From Streptomyces spongiicola (lineage in GTDB: Bacteria; Actinomycetota; Actinomycetes; Streptomycetales; Streptomycetaceae), in assembly GCF_003122365.1 (NCBI RefSeq), contig NZ_CP029254.1:124001-188000 (forward strand): 64,000 nt of DNA, given 5' to 3'. The translations under genes were made by a program, and so were the position numbers. Below, one piece after another: positions 8,657 through 17,963 of the stretch; positions within the stretch are counted from its first letter, which is position 1, and each line of letters starts with the position of its first letter. Under the pieces are notes generated by a model that saw nothing but the letters and a program-made list of their open reading frames with translations, did no database searches and was not told the origin of the DNA.

Positions 8657-9616
8657 ATGACCACGCTCCCCTCCCCGCCGGCCGGTATCACCGTGCGTCC
8701 GGCGACGCTCGACGACGCGGCCGCGGTGTGCGCCCTCCTCAATGAGATCGACCTGCTGGAGATCGGCCGCGCCGACACCTCGCTGACGGAGGTCGAGGCC
8801 GATCTGAGGCATCCCGAGGTGGATCTGGGGCGCGACTCGTGGCTGCTCCTCGACGGCGGCCGGCTGGTCGGGTACGGGCTGCTCTGGGACGACTCGGGCC
8901 ACGAGCGGATCGACATGGACCAGTACACACTCCCCGGCCGGGAGCAGGCCGCCGGCCACCTGTTCGACCTGATGGAGGCCCGGGCCGTGCAGCGGGCTGC
9001 GCTGAACGGCGCGCCGCGGGCGGTGGTGCACATGCACCTCAACACCACGCCCACCACGGACGTGGACGCCCTGCGCGGGCGGGGCTGGCACCCGGTCCGC
9101 CGCTACAACGTGCTGACCCGCCCGCTGTCACCCGCCGCCGACCCGGTGCCCGCGCCACCGCCCGGCGTGACGCTGCGGCCGTGCTCGGCGGAGGAGGACC
9201 GCAGGCGGGCCCACGCGGTGCTGCAGGCGTCGTTCGCCGACCACTTCGACTTCCAGCCGCGTACCTACGAGCAGTGGCTGGACGACGTCGACGCCGACCG
9301 GGCCGACTGGTCGCTCGTCTGGATCGCGCACGTCGACGGCATCGGGGACGCGGCCGCGGTGCGCACGCACGACAACCGCGCCTCCTCGGGCTGGATCGGC
9401 AACCTCGGCGTCGTCCGGGAGGCGCGGGGCCGGGGACTCGGGGGCCATCTGCTGCGCCACGCCTTCGGGCACTACGCGGCACTGGGGCGGGACCGCATGG
9501 GCCTCGGCGTCGACACCGACAACAGCAGCGGAGCCCTCGCCCTGTACGAGAGCCACGGCATGACGCTCGACTTCGCCGTCGACACCTGGGAGTTGACCCG
9601 GACCGCCGGCTCCTGA
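8657..9616 (+). CDS. Tandem GNAT-domain acetyltransferase
   Basis: 319 residues with two GNAT modules, about 1-150 and 160-315. The C-terminal module keeps the acetyl-CoA motif (GVVREARGRGLGGHLLRHAF) and DTDNSSGALALYESHGM; the N-terminal one is degenerate. Two-domain GNATs of this build resemble mycothiol synthase MshD and many uncharacterised actinomycete homologues, but MshD-specific context is absent. The ATG at 8657 was chosen because the domain starts there; longer in-frame extensions overlap the phosphatase gene. Confidence 0.88.
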   Translation: MTTLPSPPAGITVRPATLDDAAAVCALLNEIDLLEIGRADTSLTEVEADLRHPEVDLGRDSWLLLDGGRLVGYGLLWDDSGHERIDMDQYTLPGREQAAGHLFDLMEARAVQRAALNGAPRAVVHMHLNTTPTTDVDALRGRGWHPVRRYNVLTRPLSPAADPVPAPPPGVTLRPCSAEEDRRRAHAVLQASFADHFDFQPRTYEQWLDDVDADRADWSLVWIAHVDGIGDAAAVRTHDNRASSGWIGNLGVVREARGRGLGGHLLRHAFGHYAALGRDRMGLGVDTDNSSGALALYESHGMTLDFAVDTWELTRTAGS

Positions 9617-9856
9617 GGTCCGGCTGTACAACGGCCGCCCGGCACACCGGTGGTTCGTCCGTCCGGGGTACGCACACGATGTGCCCGGGCCCGGCGGTAC
9701 GCCCGTGCCTCCCGGCAGCCGCGACCGGGACACACTCGTCCGGCTTCGGGCGCGGGCCGTCCGCCACGGGGGCGGCCCCGTGGCGGACGGCCCTCCGTAC
9801 GTCTCCGGGCGCACCGCCTCCGGTGTTGCGGGCCCTCGGCTGCCAAGCCGGGGGTG

Positions 9857-10102
9857 CTACCGCCGGTGCGGGTAGTCGGGGTCCTCCTCGGCGCTCGGCA
9901 GATCCCGGTGCCCGTCGTTCCAGGGGTTCGTCCACCCGCACACCCCGCACGCGTACCGGCCGTTGATGCCGGACAGGCGGGTGCCGCAACGTTCGCAGTC
10001 GGTAGCGGTGATCTGGAGCGCTCCGTCGTGGGCGAGATAGGCGGCGGGCGGCAGTTCCTCGACCCTCGGGGGCCATGCACGACGACGGGGGCGGCTGCTC
10101 AT
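9857..10102 (-). CDS. Small zinc-ribbon protein, unknown function
   Basis: 81 residues. A single C4 zinc ribbon (Cys36, Cys39, Cys52, Cys55; CERCG and CGVCG) sits in a basic N-terminal and acidic C-terminal context. The start ATG at 10102 gives MSSRPRRRAW; upstream in-frame sequence is Arg-rich repeat translation and unlikely to be coding. The Shine-Dalgarno is weak. Role unknown; nucleic-acid or protein binding is possible. Confidence 0.65.
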   Translation of the reverse strand: MSSRPRRRAWPPRVEELPPAAYLAHDGALQITATDCERCGTRLSGINGRYACGVCGWTNPWNDGHRDLPSAEEDPDYPHRR

Positions 10103-10357
10103 GCGAGGGAGCGTACCTGCGAGGGGACGGTCGCCGCGGGCGGGGCCCCTGGCCCTGCCCCGGATGCGCCCGCGCCCGCGCCCGCGTCCCGACGAAGCGG
10201 GCACTCGGGGGCCGCCGACGGAACCGCCGCGGTCCGTACGTCGGCGACGACGGCGACGGAGGAGGAGGAGGCGACGGAGGCGAGGGGCACGAGAGCGGCG
10301 CGAGAAGCGGGCGAGGCGAGAGGGGACGGCGACGGCGAGGGGCACGGCGGCGGGGGC

Positions 10358-11665
10358 TCAGCCCGCCAGGCTGTGTCCACCGCCTGCCGCGATACGGGTG
10401 ACCTTCCCGATGGCGGTCGTCACGCCCACGGGGATGCTGCTGTCGGCGGTGGTCGCGTCGCCGAGCTGCCCTTGGCCGTTCTCGCCCCAGGCCTTGACGA
10501 CGGTGGTCCGGGGACCGGCCGGCCCGCCGCCGGGTAGGGACCGCCCGTTCACGGGGAGCCCGTAGGGCCGGTCGTCGCAGCCGCAGGACGCCGGGCCTTG
10601 GCCGCGGCAGTCACAGGAGGACGTCACAGCGAGGTTGTGCCCCTCGTCGCTGGCGACGGCGGTCACCCCGCTGAGGCCGAGCACCCGTACCGGGACGGTG
10701 CTGTCGGTCGTGGTGCCGTCGCCGAGCTGCCCCGAGGCGTTCTCGCCCCAGGCCCACACCGTGCCGTCGCCCGCCAGTGCGAGGCTGTGGCCGAGTCCCG
10801 CCGCGACGGCCTCGACCCCGGTGAGTGCCTGTACCTCCACCGGAGTCGTGCTGTTGATGTTGGTGCCGTTGCCCAGCTGGCCCGAGAAGTTGTCACCCCA
10901 GGCCAGCACCGTGCCGCCCCGCGCGACGGCGAGGCTGTGGTTGCCGCCGGCGGCCACCGCCCGGGCCCGGGTGATGCCCGGCGTCCGGACGGGGATGGCG
11001 CTGTCGGCGAGCCTGCCGTTGCCGAGCTGGCCGTGGTCGTTGTCACCCCACGCCCACACGGTGCCGTCCCGCAGCAGAGCGACGGCGTGGTTGTCGCCTC
11101 CGGCGACGGACTTCACCCCGGAGAGCCCGTGTACCTGCACGGGCAGCGAACTGTCGGCGCGCGTGCCGTCCCCCAGCTGGCCGTGGTCGTTGTCACCCCA
11201 CGCCCGCACCGTGCCGTCCCGCAGCAGCGCCAGGCTGAAGTCGTCGCCCGCCGCGACGGCCTTCACACCGGTGAGGCCGAGGACCCGCACGGGGGTGCCG
11301 CTGTCGGCGAACCTGCCGTTGCCGAGCTGGCCGTGGTCGTTGCCGCCCCACGCCCACACGGTGCCGTCCCGCAGCAGCGCCAGACTGTGTCCGAGGCCTG
11401 CGGCGAGGTCCCTGATCCCGGTCAGGCCCGGCACGACTACGGGCACGGTGCTGCCGGTGCCGTCGCCGGTGCCGAGCTGGCCGTCGTCGTTGCCGCCCCA
11501 CGCCTGCGCGAACGGCACTGCACCACCGCCGTCGCCGGACGGGCCGGCCGCGTGGGCGCCCGGCACCCAGACCAGCACCGCCGCCAGCACCGCCGCCAAC
11601 GCGGCGGCCGGCACCCTGCCGGTACGGTCCGCGGCGCGGCGCGGCGACGGTTTCGGCTCACCCAT
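10358..11665 (-). CDS. Secreted RCC1-repeat protein with Cys-rich insertion
   Basis: 435 residues. Signal peptide at the N-terminus (Arg-rich start, Ala/Val core, cleavage near AHA-AGP, residue about 40). Seven RCC1-like repeats of about 50 residues follow, each with AWGxNxxGQLG and GHSLAL-type signatures, enough for a complete seven-bladed propeller. Between repeats six and seven lies an insertion with CDCRGQGPASCGC (about residues 349-361) carrying four Cys. The ATG at 11665 is preceded by GAGAGGGGAACG. RCC1-like propellers serve as binding scaffolds; no enzymatic role is implied. It is flanked by non-coding DNA on both sides, so it is probably monocistronic. Confidence 0.85.
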   Translation of the reverse strand: MGEPKPSPRRAADRTGRVPAAALAAVLAAVLVWVPGAHAAGPSGDGGGAVPFAQAWGGNDDGQLGTGDGTGSTVPVVVPGLTGIRDLAAGLGHSLALLRDGTVWAWGGNDHGQLGNGRFADSGTPVRVLGLTGVKAVAAGDDFSLALLRDGTVRAWGDNDHGQLGDGTRADSSLPVQVHGLSGVKSVAGGDNHAVALLRDGTVWAWGDNDHGQLGNGRLADSAIPVRTPGITRARAVAAGGNHSLAVARGGTVLAWGDNFSGQLGNGTNINSTTPVEVQALTGVEAVAAGLGHSLALAGDGTVWAWGENASGQLGDGTTTDSTVPVRVLGLSGVTAVASDEGHNLAVTSSCDCRGQGPASCGCDDRPYGLPVNGRSLPGGGPAGPRTTVVKAWGENGQGQLGDATTADSSIPVGVTTAIGKVTRIAAGGGHSLAG

Positions 11666-12229
11666 GACACGTTCCCCTCTCGTCCGGTCCCGCCCCGCCG
11701 TTTCCCGGCGGTACGGGATCCGCTGAAATCGGTCACAGGCATACCAGTCGGCCCCTTCCAGCCCGGCGCGACACGTGCGGGCTCCTCTCACCGTGCCCGG
11801 GCGGGCCCACCGCCGGCGTGGTCGCGGACCCGCCGCGCCGACCGAATCCGGTCGGGGCGCCGGAATCCGGTCGGGGGCGCCGGCGCGGGGCGTTGGGCCC
11901 GGGCACCCGGTGCGCAAGCGGAGGCGGCGGGCCCGCACCGGGCACGGATGTGCCAACAGCGTCCGGGCACGGTGGGGGCCGGGCGGACGCGGAGCGGATG
12001 GCGGGAGGGTTCCCACCGCCCGCAGTGGGGCCGGGAGGGTGGCGCGTGCAGGCCCGTCGGCCCCGGTGGGGCCGGGAGGGTGGCGCGTGTAGGCCCGTCG
12101 GCCCCGGTGGGGCCGGGAGGGTGGCGCGTGTAGGCCCGTCGGCCGTGCGCTCGTCCGTGTCGGCGGGGTCCGCGAGCCGTCACTCGCTACCTTCCGGTCA
12201 CCAACCCCCGGAGCGCGAAGGGCACAGCC
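11666..12229. other. Gene-free gap with a 41-bp tandem repeat
   Basis: No coding signal. It contains promoter space for the leftward RCC1 gene and the rightward Cys-rich gene. About 2.9 copies of a 41-bp repeat lie at 12025-12144. Confidence 0.6.
12025..12144. repeat. 41-bp tandem repeat, about 2.9 copies
   Basis: Units begin at 12025, 12066 and 12107 with GTGGGGCCGGGAGGGTGG. Copies differ at one or two bases. Located 90-200 bases upstream of the Cys-rich small gene, so it could lie within its leader or promoter region. Confidence 0.9.
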
Positions 12230-12463
12230 ATGGCCAGGTGCGAAGTCTGCGGCAACGACTACGAGATGTCGTTCGAGGTGCACGCCGCCGGGGCGGTTCA
12301 CACGTTCGACAGTATCGAGTGCGCGGCCCAGCGAATGGCACCGATGTGCGAGAACTGCGGGTGCCGGATCCTGGGGCACGGGCTGCAGGCCGACGGGCAG
12401 TTCTTCTGCTGTGCGCACTGCGCCCGCCGGAAGGGCGTCCGGGAACTCGCCGACCACGCCTGA
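12230..12463 (+). CDS. Small Cys-rich metal-binding protein (metallothionein-like)
   Basis: 77 residues with nine Cys (4, 7, 31, 40, 43, 45, 60, 61, 64) and several His. The arrangement CEVC...CENCGC...FFCCAHCA resembles a bacterial metallothionein/zinc-finger hybrid: the GxFFCCAHCA segment is similar to the YYCC..CA segment of SmtA-type metallothioneins. A good Shine-Dalgarno (GAAGGGCACAGCC-ATG) supports the start. Likely binds zinc or another soft metal; function not established from sequence. Confidence 0.75.
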   Translation: MARCEVCGNDYEMSFEVHAAGAVHTFDSIECAAQRMAPMCENCGCRILGHGLQADGQFFCCAHCARRKGVRELADHA

Positions 12464-12743
12464 CGGTGAGGGTGTGACGCGGTGACGCTCCTGGCGGAGC
12501 GCCCCCTCGCCGGACCGGCGTCCTGTCAGAGGCGGCCCCCGGGTCGTTCCGCCCGCGGCGCAGAGATCCGTTCCGCCGCGCCGGCCCGCGCGTCCCCGGT
12601 GCTCCGTCTCGGCCCGGGCCGCGCGGCGGGCCGGACCCCCGCACCCGGTTTCGGGGTGTTGGCGGAGGGCACGCGATGAACTTTCGCCCTCCGCGCCGTC
12701 TCACCTCACGTAGTCCACCGGAACAGAGCAGAGGAGCACTCCC

Positions 12744-13337
12744 ATGCGCATCGTCATCATCGAGTTCATCAGCCTGGACGGGGTCGTACAGGCCCCCGGT
12801 GGTCCCGATGAGGACACCGAGGGCGGCTTCGCACACGGCGGCTGGTCACACCAGTTCTTCGACCCGGAGACGGTGGGCGGTGCGTTCGACGAGGCACTGA
12901 AGAAGGCGGAGGGGCTGCTGTTCGGGCGCCGCACCTGGCAGACGATGGCGGCCGCGTGGCCGGAGCGGGCGGGGGACCCCTTCGCCGACAGGATGAACGC
13001 GCTCCCGAAGTACGTCGTCTCGCAGACGCTGGGCGAGGACAGGCTGACCTGGCACAACACCAGGCGCATCCCCGGCGACGAGGCCGTCGCCCGGATCCGG
13101 GAGCTGCGCGGGACCGAGGGGGGCGACCTGGTCGTCATGGGCAGCCCGACCCTGGCGCGCACCCTCATCGGCGAGGGGCTGGCCGACGAACTCCGGCTGC
13201 TGGTCATGCCGGTGCTCCTCGGCGGCGGGAAGAGCGTCTTCCCCGACGACGGCGGCAAGCGCACCCTGGAGCTGGTCTCCGCGGTCACCAGCGGCACCGG
13301 TGTGCACGTGTGCGTCTACCGACCCGCCGCGGAGTAG
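12744..13337 (+). CDS. Dihydrofolate reductase family protein (RibD C-terminal domain)
   Basis: 197 residues of the RibD-C/DHFR-like fold: N-terminal strand with FISLDGVVQAPGG, LLFGRRTWQTM, and the NADPH-binding segment VVMGSPTLARTLI, ending with a PVLLGGGKSVF motif. In Streptomyces this family is common and mostly uncharacterised; it is not the folate-pathway DHFR. AGAGGAG lies 8-9 bases before the ATG. Confidence 0.9.
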   Translation: MRIVIIEFISLDGVVQAPGGPDEDTEGGFAHGGWSHQFFDPETVGGAFDEALKKAEGLLFGRRTWQTMAAAWPERAGDPFADRMNALPKYVVSQTLGEDRLTWHNTRRIPGDEAVARIRELRGTEGGDLVVMGSPTLARTLIGEGLADELRLLVMPVLLGGGKSVFPDDGGKRTLELVSAVTSGTGVHVCVYRPAAE

Positions 13338-13631
13338 CGGCCGTACGGGTCGGCCACGCCGCCGTCCGTCCCGGGCGGAGCAGGTGCCCCCGTGTCGGAA
13401 AGCCGACCGGTCTCGGGCGCACCGGGGCCGGTGCCGTGCGCCGCCCGCGGGAACCCGGGCACGGCGAAGCACGGCGTTCGGGGCCTCCCGGGTGACGAGC
13501 CCCACCCGTTCGGACGGGTGCCGTGGGCCGACTGCCCCGCCGGTGTGGTGGCGGCGCCGCGACGGGCGCAGCGTGACAGCACGGGACGGAGACACCAGGA
13601 GAGCCGTCCACGTTCTGCGACGGGGACGGGC

Positions 13632-15185
13632 ATGGATCATTCGGGCTTGCTACCCGGCCACCGGGGCGGTGTGCCGGGCGGAGGCGGACCCGCGAGCGGC
13701 TGGGCGTCCCACCGGACCGGCCTGCTTCTGGCGCGCGCCCGCCGCTGGCCCTGGCCCCCGCTGGCCGTCTCCGCGGTCTTCGCGCTCACCCAGCTGATCG
13801 TCTCGGTACCGGGTGTGGGGCTCGGCTGGGACGAGACGGTGTACGTCAGCCAGGTGAGTCCCGAGGCGCCGGCGGCCTTCTTCAGCGCGCCACGCGCCCG
13901 GGGCATCTCGTACCTCGTCGCCCCCTTCACCGCCGTCACACCCTCCGTGGCGGCCCTGCGCGTGTGTCTGGCGCTGCTCTCCGGCTGCGCGCTGTTCGTG
14001 GCGCTGCGGGCGTGGCGCGGGCTGCTGCCCACCGTCGTGGTCGCCACCGGCGGAGCCCTGTTCGCCGGACTCTGGGTCACGGTGTTCTACGGGCCCCAGG
14101 TGATGCCGAACCTGTGGGTGGCATTCGGTGCGCTCGCCGCCGCGGGCTGCTTCCTGCGTGCTGCCCGGGACCCCGGTGACGGCCGGGCGCTCACCGGCCT
14201 CGGCGCCGCGGCGGCCTTCGTGGCGCTGATGCGGCCGGCCGACGCGGTGTGGCTGGTCCTGCCGCTCGCCGCCGCCGCACTGGTGCTGCGGCTACGCCAC
14301 CGGATCGCCCTGATCGCGGTGCCGGCGGCCGGTGCCGCCCTGGGCGGCGCCGGGTGGATCGTCGAGGCGTACCTGCGGTACGGGGGACTCGGTGCACGGC
14401 TGCGGCGCGCGAGTGAGATCCAGGGCCACCTGGGCCTGCACTTCGCCGTCGACGACCATGTGCGCGCCCTGGGCGGCAGGACGCTGTGCCGCCCCTGCCA
14501 CGTGGCCTGGGAGCACCCGACCGCGTCCCTGTGGTTCCTCGCGCTGCCCGTGGTCGTGGCGGCCGGCCTCCTCGCCGCCCGGCGGACGGCCTACCGCACG
14601 GAGATCGCGGTCGCGGCGGCGGTGGGGGTGTCCATGGCCCTGCCGTACCTCTTCACCGTCGACTACGCGGCCCCGCGGTTCCTGCTACCCGCCTACGCGC
14701 TGCTGGCCCTTCCGGCGGCCGTGGCGCTGACGGCGGCGTTCCGCGCGAGGGCGCACGGTCGGAACGTCCTCGTCGGTGTGCTGGCCGCGGCCCTCGCGGG
14801 CCACCTCTGGGTCCAGTACCGGCTGCTCGACGGGGTCGCGGACCGGGTGCGCACGGACACGGTGGCCTTCGGCCGCGTCGCCGCGGAGCTGCGGGCCCAG
14901 GGGATGCGGCCACCGTGCGTCGTCTCCGGCGAGGAGGCCGTGCGCGTCGCGTTCCGCACCGGATGCGCCTCCCGCCAGCCCTCCGGCCACGACGCGAGCA
15001 TCACGCCCGCCGCTCTCGGCCGGGCGGCGATGGAGCGGCCGGTCGCGGTGCTCGTCTCCGGGGGGAAACCGCCTCCGGCGTTCGCCCGCGGCTGGCGCGA
15101 GCACCGCCTCCCCGACCTGCGTTCGCGGACCGGCCACCGGGCCTATCTCTCCCCCGCCGTGGTCCCGGGACGGCCCGCGCCGTGA
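13632..15185 (+). CDS. Polytopic membrane protein, GT-C/GT39-like glycosyltransferase
   Basis: About 517 residues with roughly nine to ten hydrophobic segments and a soluble C-terminal part. The first extracytoplasmic loop carries GLGWDETVY, like the acidic motif of GT-C enzymes that use polyprenyl-linked sugars, and the loop TVDYAAPRFLLPAY is typical of this superfamily. The frame is open back to a GTG at 13392, but that upstream part is Arg/Gly/Pro-rich and lacks conservation signs, so the ATG at 13632 was preferred (GGGGACGGGC before it). Substrate unknown; no neighbouring cell-wall genes. Confidence 0.72.
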   Translation: MDHSGLLPGHRGGVPGGGGPASGWASHRTGLLLARARRWPWPPLAVSAVFALTQLIVSVPGVGLGWDETVYVSQVSPEAPAAFFSAPRARGISYLVAPFTAVTPSVAALRVCLALLSGCALFVALRAWRGLLPTVVVATGGALFAGLWVTVFYGPQVMPNLWVAFGALAAAGCFLRAARDPGDGRALTGLGAAAAFVALMRPADAVWLVLPLAAAALVLRLRHRIALIAVPAAGAALGGAGWIVEAYLRYGGLGARLRRASEIQGHLGLHFAVDDHVRALGGRTLCRPCHVAWEHPTASLWFLALPVVVAAGLLAARRTAYRTEIAVAAAVGVSMALPYLFTVDYAAPRFLLPAYALLALPAAVALTAAFRARAHGRNVLVGVLAAALAGHLWVQYRLLDGVADRVRTDTVAFGRVAAELRAQGMRPPCVVSGEEAVRVAFRTGCASRQPSGHDASITPAALGRAAMERPVAVLVSGGKPPPAFARGWREHRLPDLRSRTGHRAYLSPAVVPGRPAP

Positions 15186-15537
15186 TCTGCGCGGGAACCG
15201 GCGCGGGAAGCATCATGGGAACCAGCGCGGGCGGGACGGCGGCGCGGGCGGGACGGCGGCGCGGGCGGGACGGCGGCGCCGCGGCCCGGAACGGCGAAGA
15301 CGGAGGGCGCCGCCGGGTACCGCCGGAACCGGGACGGAGGGCGCCGTCGGGGAACCGCCGGAACCGGAGCCGGTGCCGCGGCGTCGGGATCGGCCGGCGC
15401 CCTCCCGGAAGCGGCATACGGCACGGGGAAACCGGTCAACCCCGCGTACAGCCTGCGGACATGACGGGATGACATAAACTCGGCCGGGGAGACCGAGGAC
15501 GGGCGGCACTGAGCCCGAGAAGGCGGGGAAGGGCACG
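15186..15537. other. Intergenic region with 17-bp repeat and possible promoter
   Basis: Three exact copies of a 17-bp unit (GCGCGGGCGGGACGGCG) at 15225-15275. A less GC-rich stretch at 15455-15485 contains CATAAACT (15472-15479), a possible -10 region about 60 bases before the next gene. No gene seen. Confidence 0.5.
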
Positions 15538-16020
15538 GTGGCCATGTCGACATCCTGGCCGCAATGGCGCCAGGACTCACCGGAGCTGTCCTCCGAGGGG
15601 CACCCCTTCCTGCTGGTCACGCTGCGCATGACCGTCCCCAGTGGCAGGAAGTGGCAGCAGTACCGCTTCGTCGAGAACCACGACCTGCGCTCCCGGCTCG
15701 TCCCCCTGCTCGGCACCCTGCCCCTGAGCCACTCGCTGCTGCAGGAGCCGCACGGCGGCCAGCCCTGCCGGTTCAGCGATCCGGCCGTGCGGCTCTGGCG
15801 GGACGACGACTCCGACCGCTGGCCCAACACCCTGTACCGGTCCTTCGCCGAAGCGGACGGGCCACGCCGCGGGCTCGGCGAGGTGACGGTGACGCTGCGG
15901 CTGCACAGCCGGAACGGCTTCGTACGCGAGGTCTCCCGCACCGTCAGCGAGTGCAACGTCCGGGCGGACGGGCAGTTGCTGCGCACCCAGGTGCCGAACG
16001 TCGTGCAGCCCGACGGCTGA
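15538..16020 (+). CDS. Conserved-looking hypothetical protein
   Basis: 160 residues, soluble, no signal peptide or recognisable domain. Balanced composition (SSEGHPFLLVTLRMTVPSG, LHSRNGFVREVSRTVSECNV) with a beta-rich pattern and strong G/C third positions argues that it is real. GTG 15538 lies about 7 bases after GGGGAAGGG; ATG 15544 is the alternative start. I do not recognise the family. Confidence 0.7.
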   Translation: MAMSTSWPQWRQDSPELSSEGHPFLLVTLRMTVPSGRKWQQYRFVENHDLRSRLVPLLGTLPLSHSLLQEPHGGQPCRFSDPAVRLWRDDDSDRWPNTLYRSFAEADGPRRGLGEVTVTLRLHSRNGFVREVSRTVSECNVRADGQLLRTQVPNVVQPDG

Positions 16021-16606
16021 CGCGGCGGCGCTGCGGCGCGGGCCGGGCCGGACGGGCCGGGCCGGACGGGACCGGAACGGAACGCCGGACAGGGGTCCGG
16101 CCCCGGCGCACGGTCCACGGTGCGCGGCACCCGGCAGACGCCCGCCCACGGGTCCGGGCGAGGGCCGTCACACTCCTCACCCGGACACCTTCGAGCGTAC
16201 GGCGCACTGCATACGGGACACGGGACACGGCGTAGGGGGCGGCCGGGGGCGGGCGCTACCCCGTGGTCCTTCGCCCCCTCGCCCCTTCTGCCCTACTGCC
16301 CTACTGCCCTTCTTTCCCTCCGTGCGGTGGGCAGCGGACCCCTGCGGGAACGCCTCTGCGGACTGCGGGGGCGGTGCGATGCGGTGCGGTGCGATGCGGG
16401 CAGGCGAGGGTCTCGTCGATGAGCCGCTCCACCCAGAGCCGCGCGCCGTCGGCCTCGACGTGCCCGCCCGTGACCGGCACCGCCTCCCCCGTGGTCGGGG
16501 CAGCGGGTGCCCGGTGCCAGGGCGTCGGCTGCTCCCGGCCACCGGGGCGATACCCGTCCGGGCGTGTCCGGATGCGTTCCGACCGGTCCGGACGGACCCT
16601 GGGATC
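16021..16606. other. Repeat-containing non-coding gap
   Basis: Contains pyrimidine-rich repeats (CTGCCCTA units, 16287-16315) and alternating GGTGCGATGC units (16370-16400). On the minus strand 16410-16500 translates to a short peptide-like stretch (VTGGHVEADGARLWVERLID), but it has no start, no stop pattern of a gene and no recognised family; it may be chance or a decayed fragment. Confidence 0.45.
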
Positions 16607-16828
16607 ATGGGCACGAATCCGCCTGTGATCGTTCATCCGATCGAGCCGAACGGGGGCAGACCGGTGACGATCCGAGGAGAGCCGGTCGGCACCGCGCACG
16701 ACCTGTTCGACGTGCTGGAGTTCCTCCGCCGCGCGAATCTGCCGGAGACCGACACCGCGGTCGACGACCCGGCGCTGATCGAGTGGCGGGGCGGCGGCCC
16801 GCAGTCGTGGGCCGAGTCCCCTCCGTGA
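16607..16828 (+). CDS. Small conserved Streptomyces hypothetical protein
   Basis: 73 residues beginning MGTNPPVIVHPIEPNGGRPV. From memory this matches a widespread family of short Streptomyces proteins with the pattern VIVHPP..GGR.V..RGE..G.A....D..EFLRRAGL and a closing WRGG. Function unknown. Start at ATG 16607; a weak GGGATC precedes it. Confidence 0.75.
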   Translation: MGTNPPVIVHPIEPNGGRPVTIRGEPVGTAHDLFDVLEFLRRANLPETDTAVDDPALIEWRGGGPQSWAESPP

Positions 16829-17331
16829 CGGTGTGGATGGCCGTCCGGCGCCGCTTGCCCCGCCTCCGAGATCGGCCCCGTCCGGGATCAGCCCTGCCTC
16901 GGGGATCAGCCCCGCCTCCGGGATCAGCCCCGCCTCCGGGATCAGCGACGCCTCCGGGCCTGTTCGGCGATGGGAGTGCCGGTGACTCCTGATCGGGCTC
17001 CTTACTGCGCACCGGGCACCGCAGCCTTCGCAGGTCACATCGCGCACGATCCATGAGTCGCAGCATGAACGGACTGGGCGGCCTCCGGCCGGGCACGGGC
17101 GGCACGTCTACCGTGACCGATCTCCGCGACTCAGTCCGAAGGCCTGCCGGCCGTCACTCCAGCGGCCACGACCGACGCCGTGGTGGTCGGCCTGGGCTGC
17201 GGAGGTGTTTCGCCGTTTGTCGGCCGACGGCCGATCGGACGGGAAACCCGCAGGCGGGACGTGGTTCCGGCGAACTCGGCCGCTGTCGACCTGTTCGCCC
17301 GGGAGCGTGGGGGCGAGGCGGGTCTTCGTCG
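16829..17331. other. Non-coding gap with 18-bp repeat
   Basis: About five diverged copies of an 18-bp unit (GGGATCAGCCCCGCCTCC) at 16866-16965, downstream of the small hypothetical gene. The rest lies downstream of the tetR stop and shows no coding sign. Confidence 0.55.
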
Positions 17332-17922
17332 TCAGGCCGCCACGGGACCGTCCGGGGGCATGGTCGTCCGGCAGCCGGCAAGGAGCCGGGCGACCATGGC
17401 CCGCGCGTGCTCACGGTCGTATCCCGGGCCCAGGATGCACAGGTTGCCGACCGCTCGCATCAGTGTGTACGCGGTGACGTCCGGGTCGAACTCGCCCCGG
17501 GCCGTCCCGGCGTCGAGGAGCGAGGCGCAGGCCGGGACCAGTGTGTCGAGCATCAAGGAGTGCAGACTCTGCAGGCCGGGGTCCTCGGACTGGAGTGCCG
17601 CCCCCAGTCCGTGCTTCGTGACGAGGAACTCCACGAACGCGTCCATCCATCGCGACAGGGCCTCGCCCGGCCTCGGCGACCCGGCGAGATCGGCGGCGAG
17701 TCGCGCGCACTCGTCCACCTGGTGCCGGTAGACGGCTACGACCAGCTCCGCCCGGGTGGGGAAGTGGCGGTACACGGTGCCCAGGCCCACGCCGGCCCGG
17801 CCGGCGATGTCGCGGATGGGCGCCTGGACCCCCTGCTCGACGAACACCTGCGCCGCGGCCGCGAGCAGGGACTGGCGAGTGCGCTCGGCGCCCGCTGCTC
17901 TGGAGCCGGCTGATCGGGACAA
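17332..17922 (-). CDS. TetR-family transcriptional repressor
   Basis: 196 residues. The N-terminal TetR helix-turn-helix reads RDIAGRAGVGLGTVYRHFPT (about 40-60), followed by a helical ligand-binding domain. No ATG or GTG fits; the TTG at 17922 is preceded by AGAGGTGAG at good spacing and starts LSRSAGSRAAG, so a TTG start is likely. It is divergent from an alpha/beta hydrolase, and the 99-base spacer carries two palindromes of the size and symmetry expected for its operators. It probably represses itself and the hydrolase genes. Confidence 0.9.
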   Translation of the reverse strand: MSRSAGSRAAGAERTRQSLLAAAAQVFVEQGVQAPIRDIAGRAGVGLGTVYRHFPTRAELVVAVYRHQVDECARLAADLAGSPRPGEALSRWMDAFVEFLVTKHGLGAALQSEDPGLQSLHSLMLDTLVPACASLLDAGTARGEFDPDVTAYTLMRAVGNLCILGPGYDREHARAMVARLLAGCRTTMPPDGPVAA

Positions 17923-17939
17923 GATCTCACCTCTGGTTC

Positions 17940-17956
17940 GCGGAACATTGTTCCGC
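17940..17956. promoter_or_regulatory. Palindromic operator 1 of the tetR/hydrolase spacer
   Basis: GCGGAACATTGTTCCGC is a perfect inverted repeat apart from the central base. It shares the half-site GCGGAAC with operator 2. It lies 18 bases upstream of the tetR start, so occupancy would block tetR transcription. Binding by the TetR protein is inferred. Confidence 0.8.
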
Positions 17957-17963
17957 TGCTGTG

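Noticed and set aside
12744..13337. Folate-pathway dihydrofolate reductase (folA)
   Set aside because: Length, order of motifs and PVLLGGGKSVF fit the RibD C-terminal family rather than FolA.
13392..13631. N-terminal extension of the GT-C-like membrane protein
   Set aside because: The in-frame 80 codons from GTG 13392 are Arg/Gly/Pro-rich and precede a better start at 13632.
16410..16500. Possible gene fragment on the minus strand (VTGGHVEADGARLWVERLID)
   Set aside because: Too short, no start or stop context and no certain family; left as a note in the gap description.
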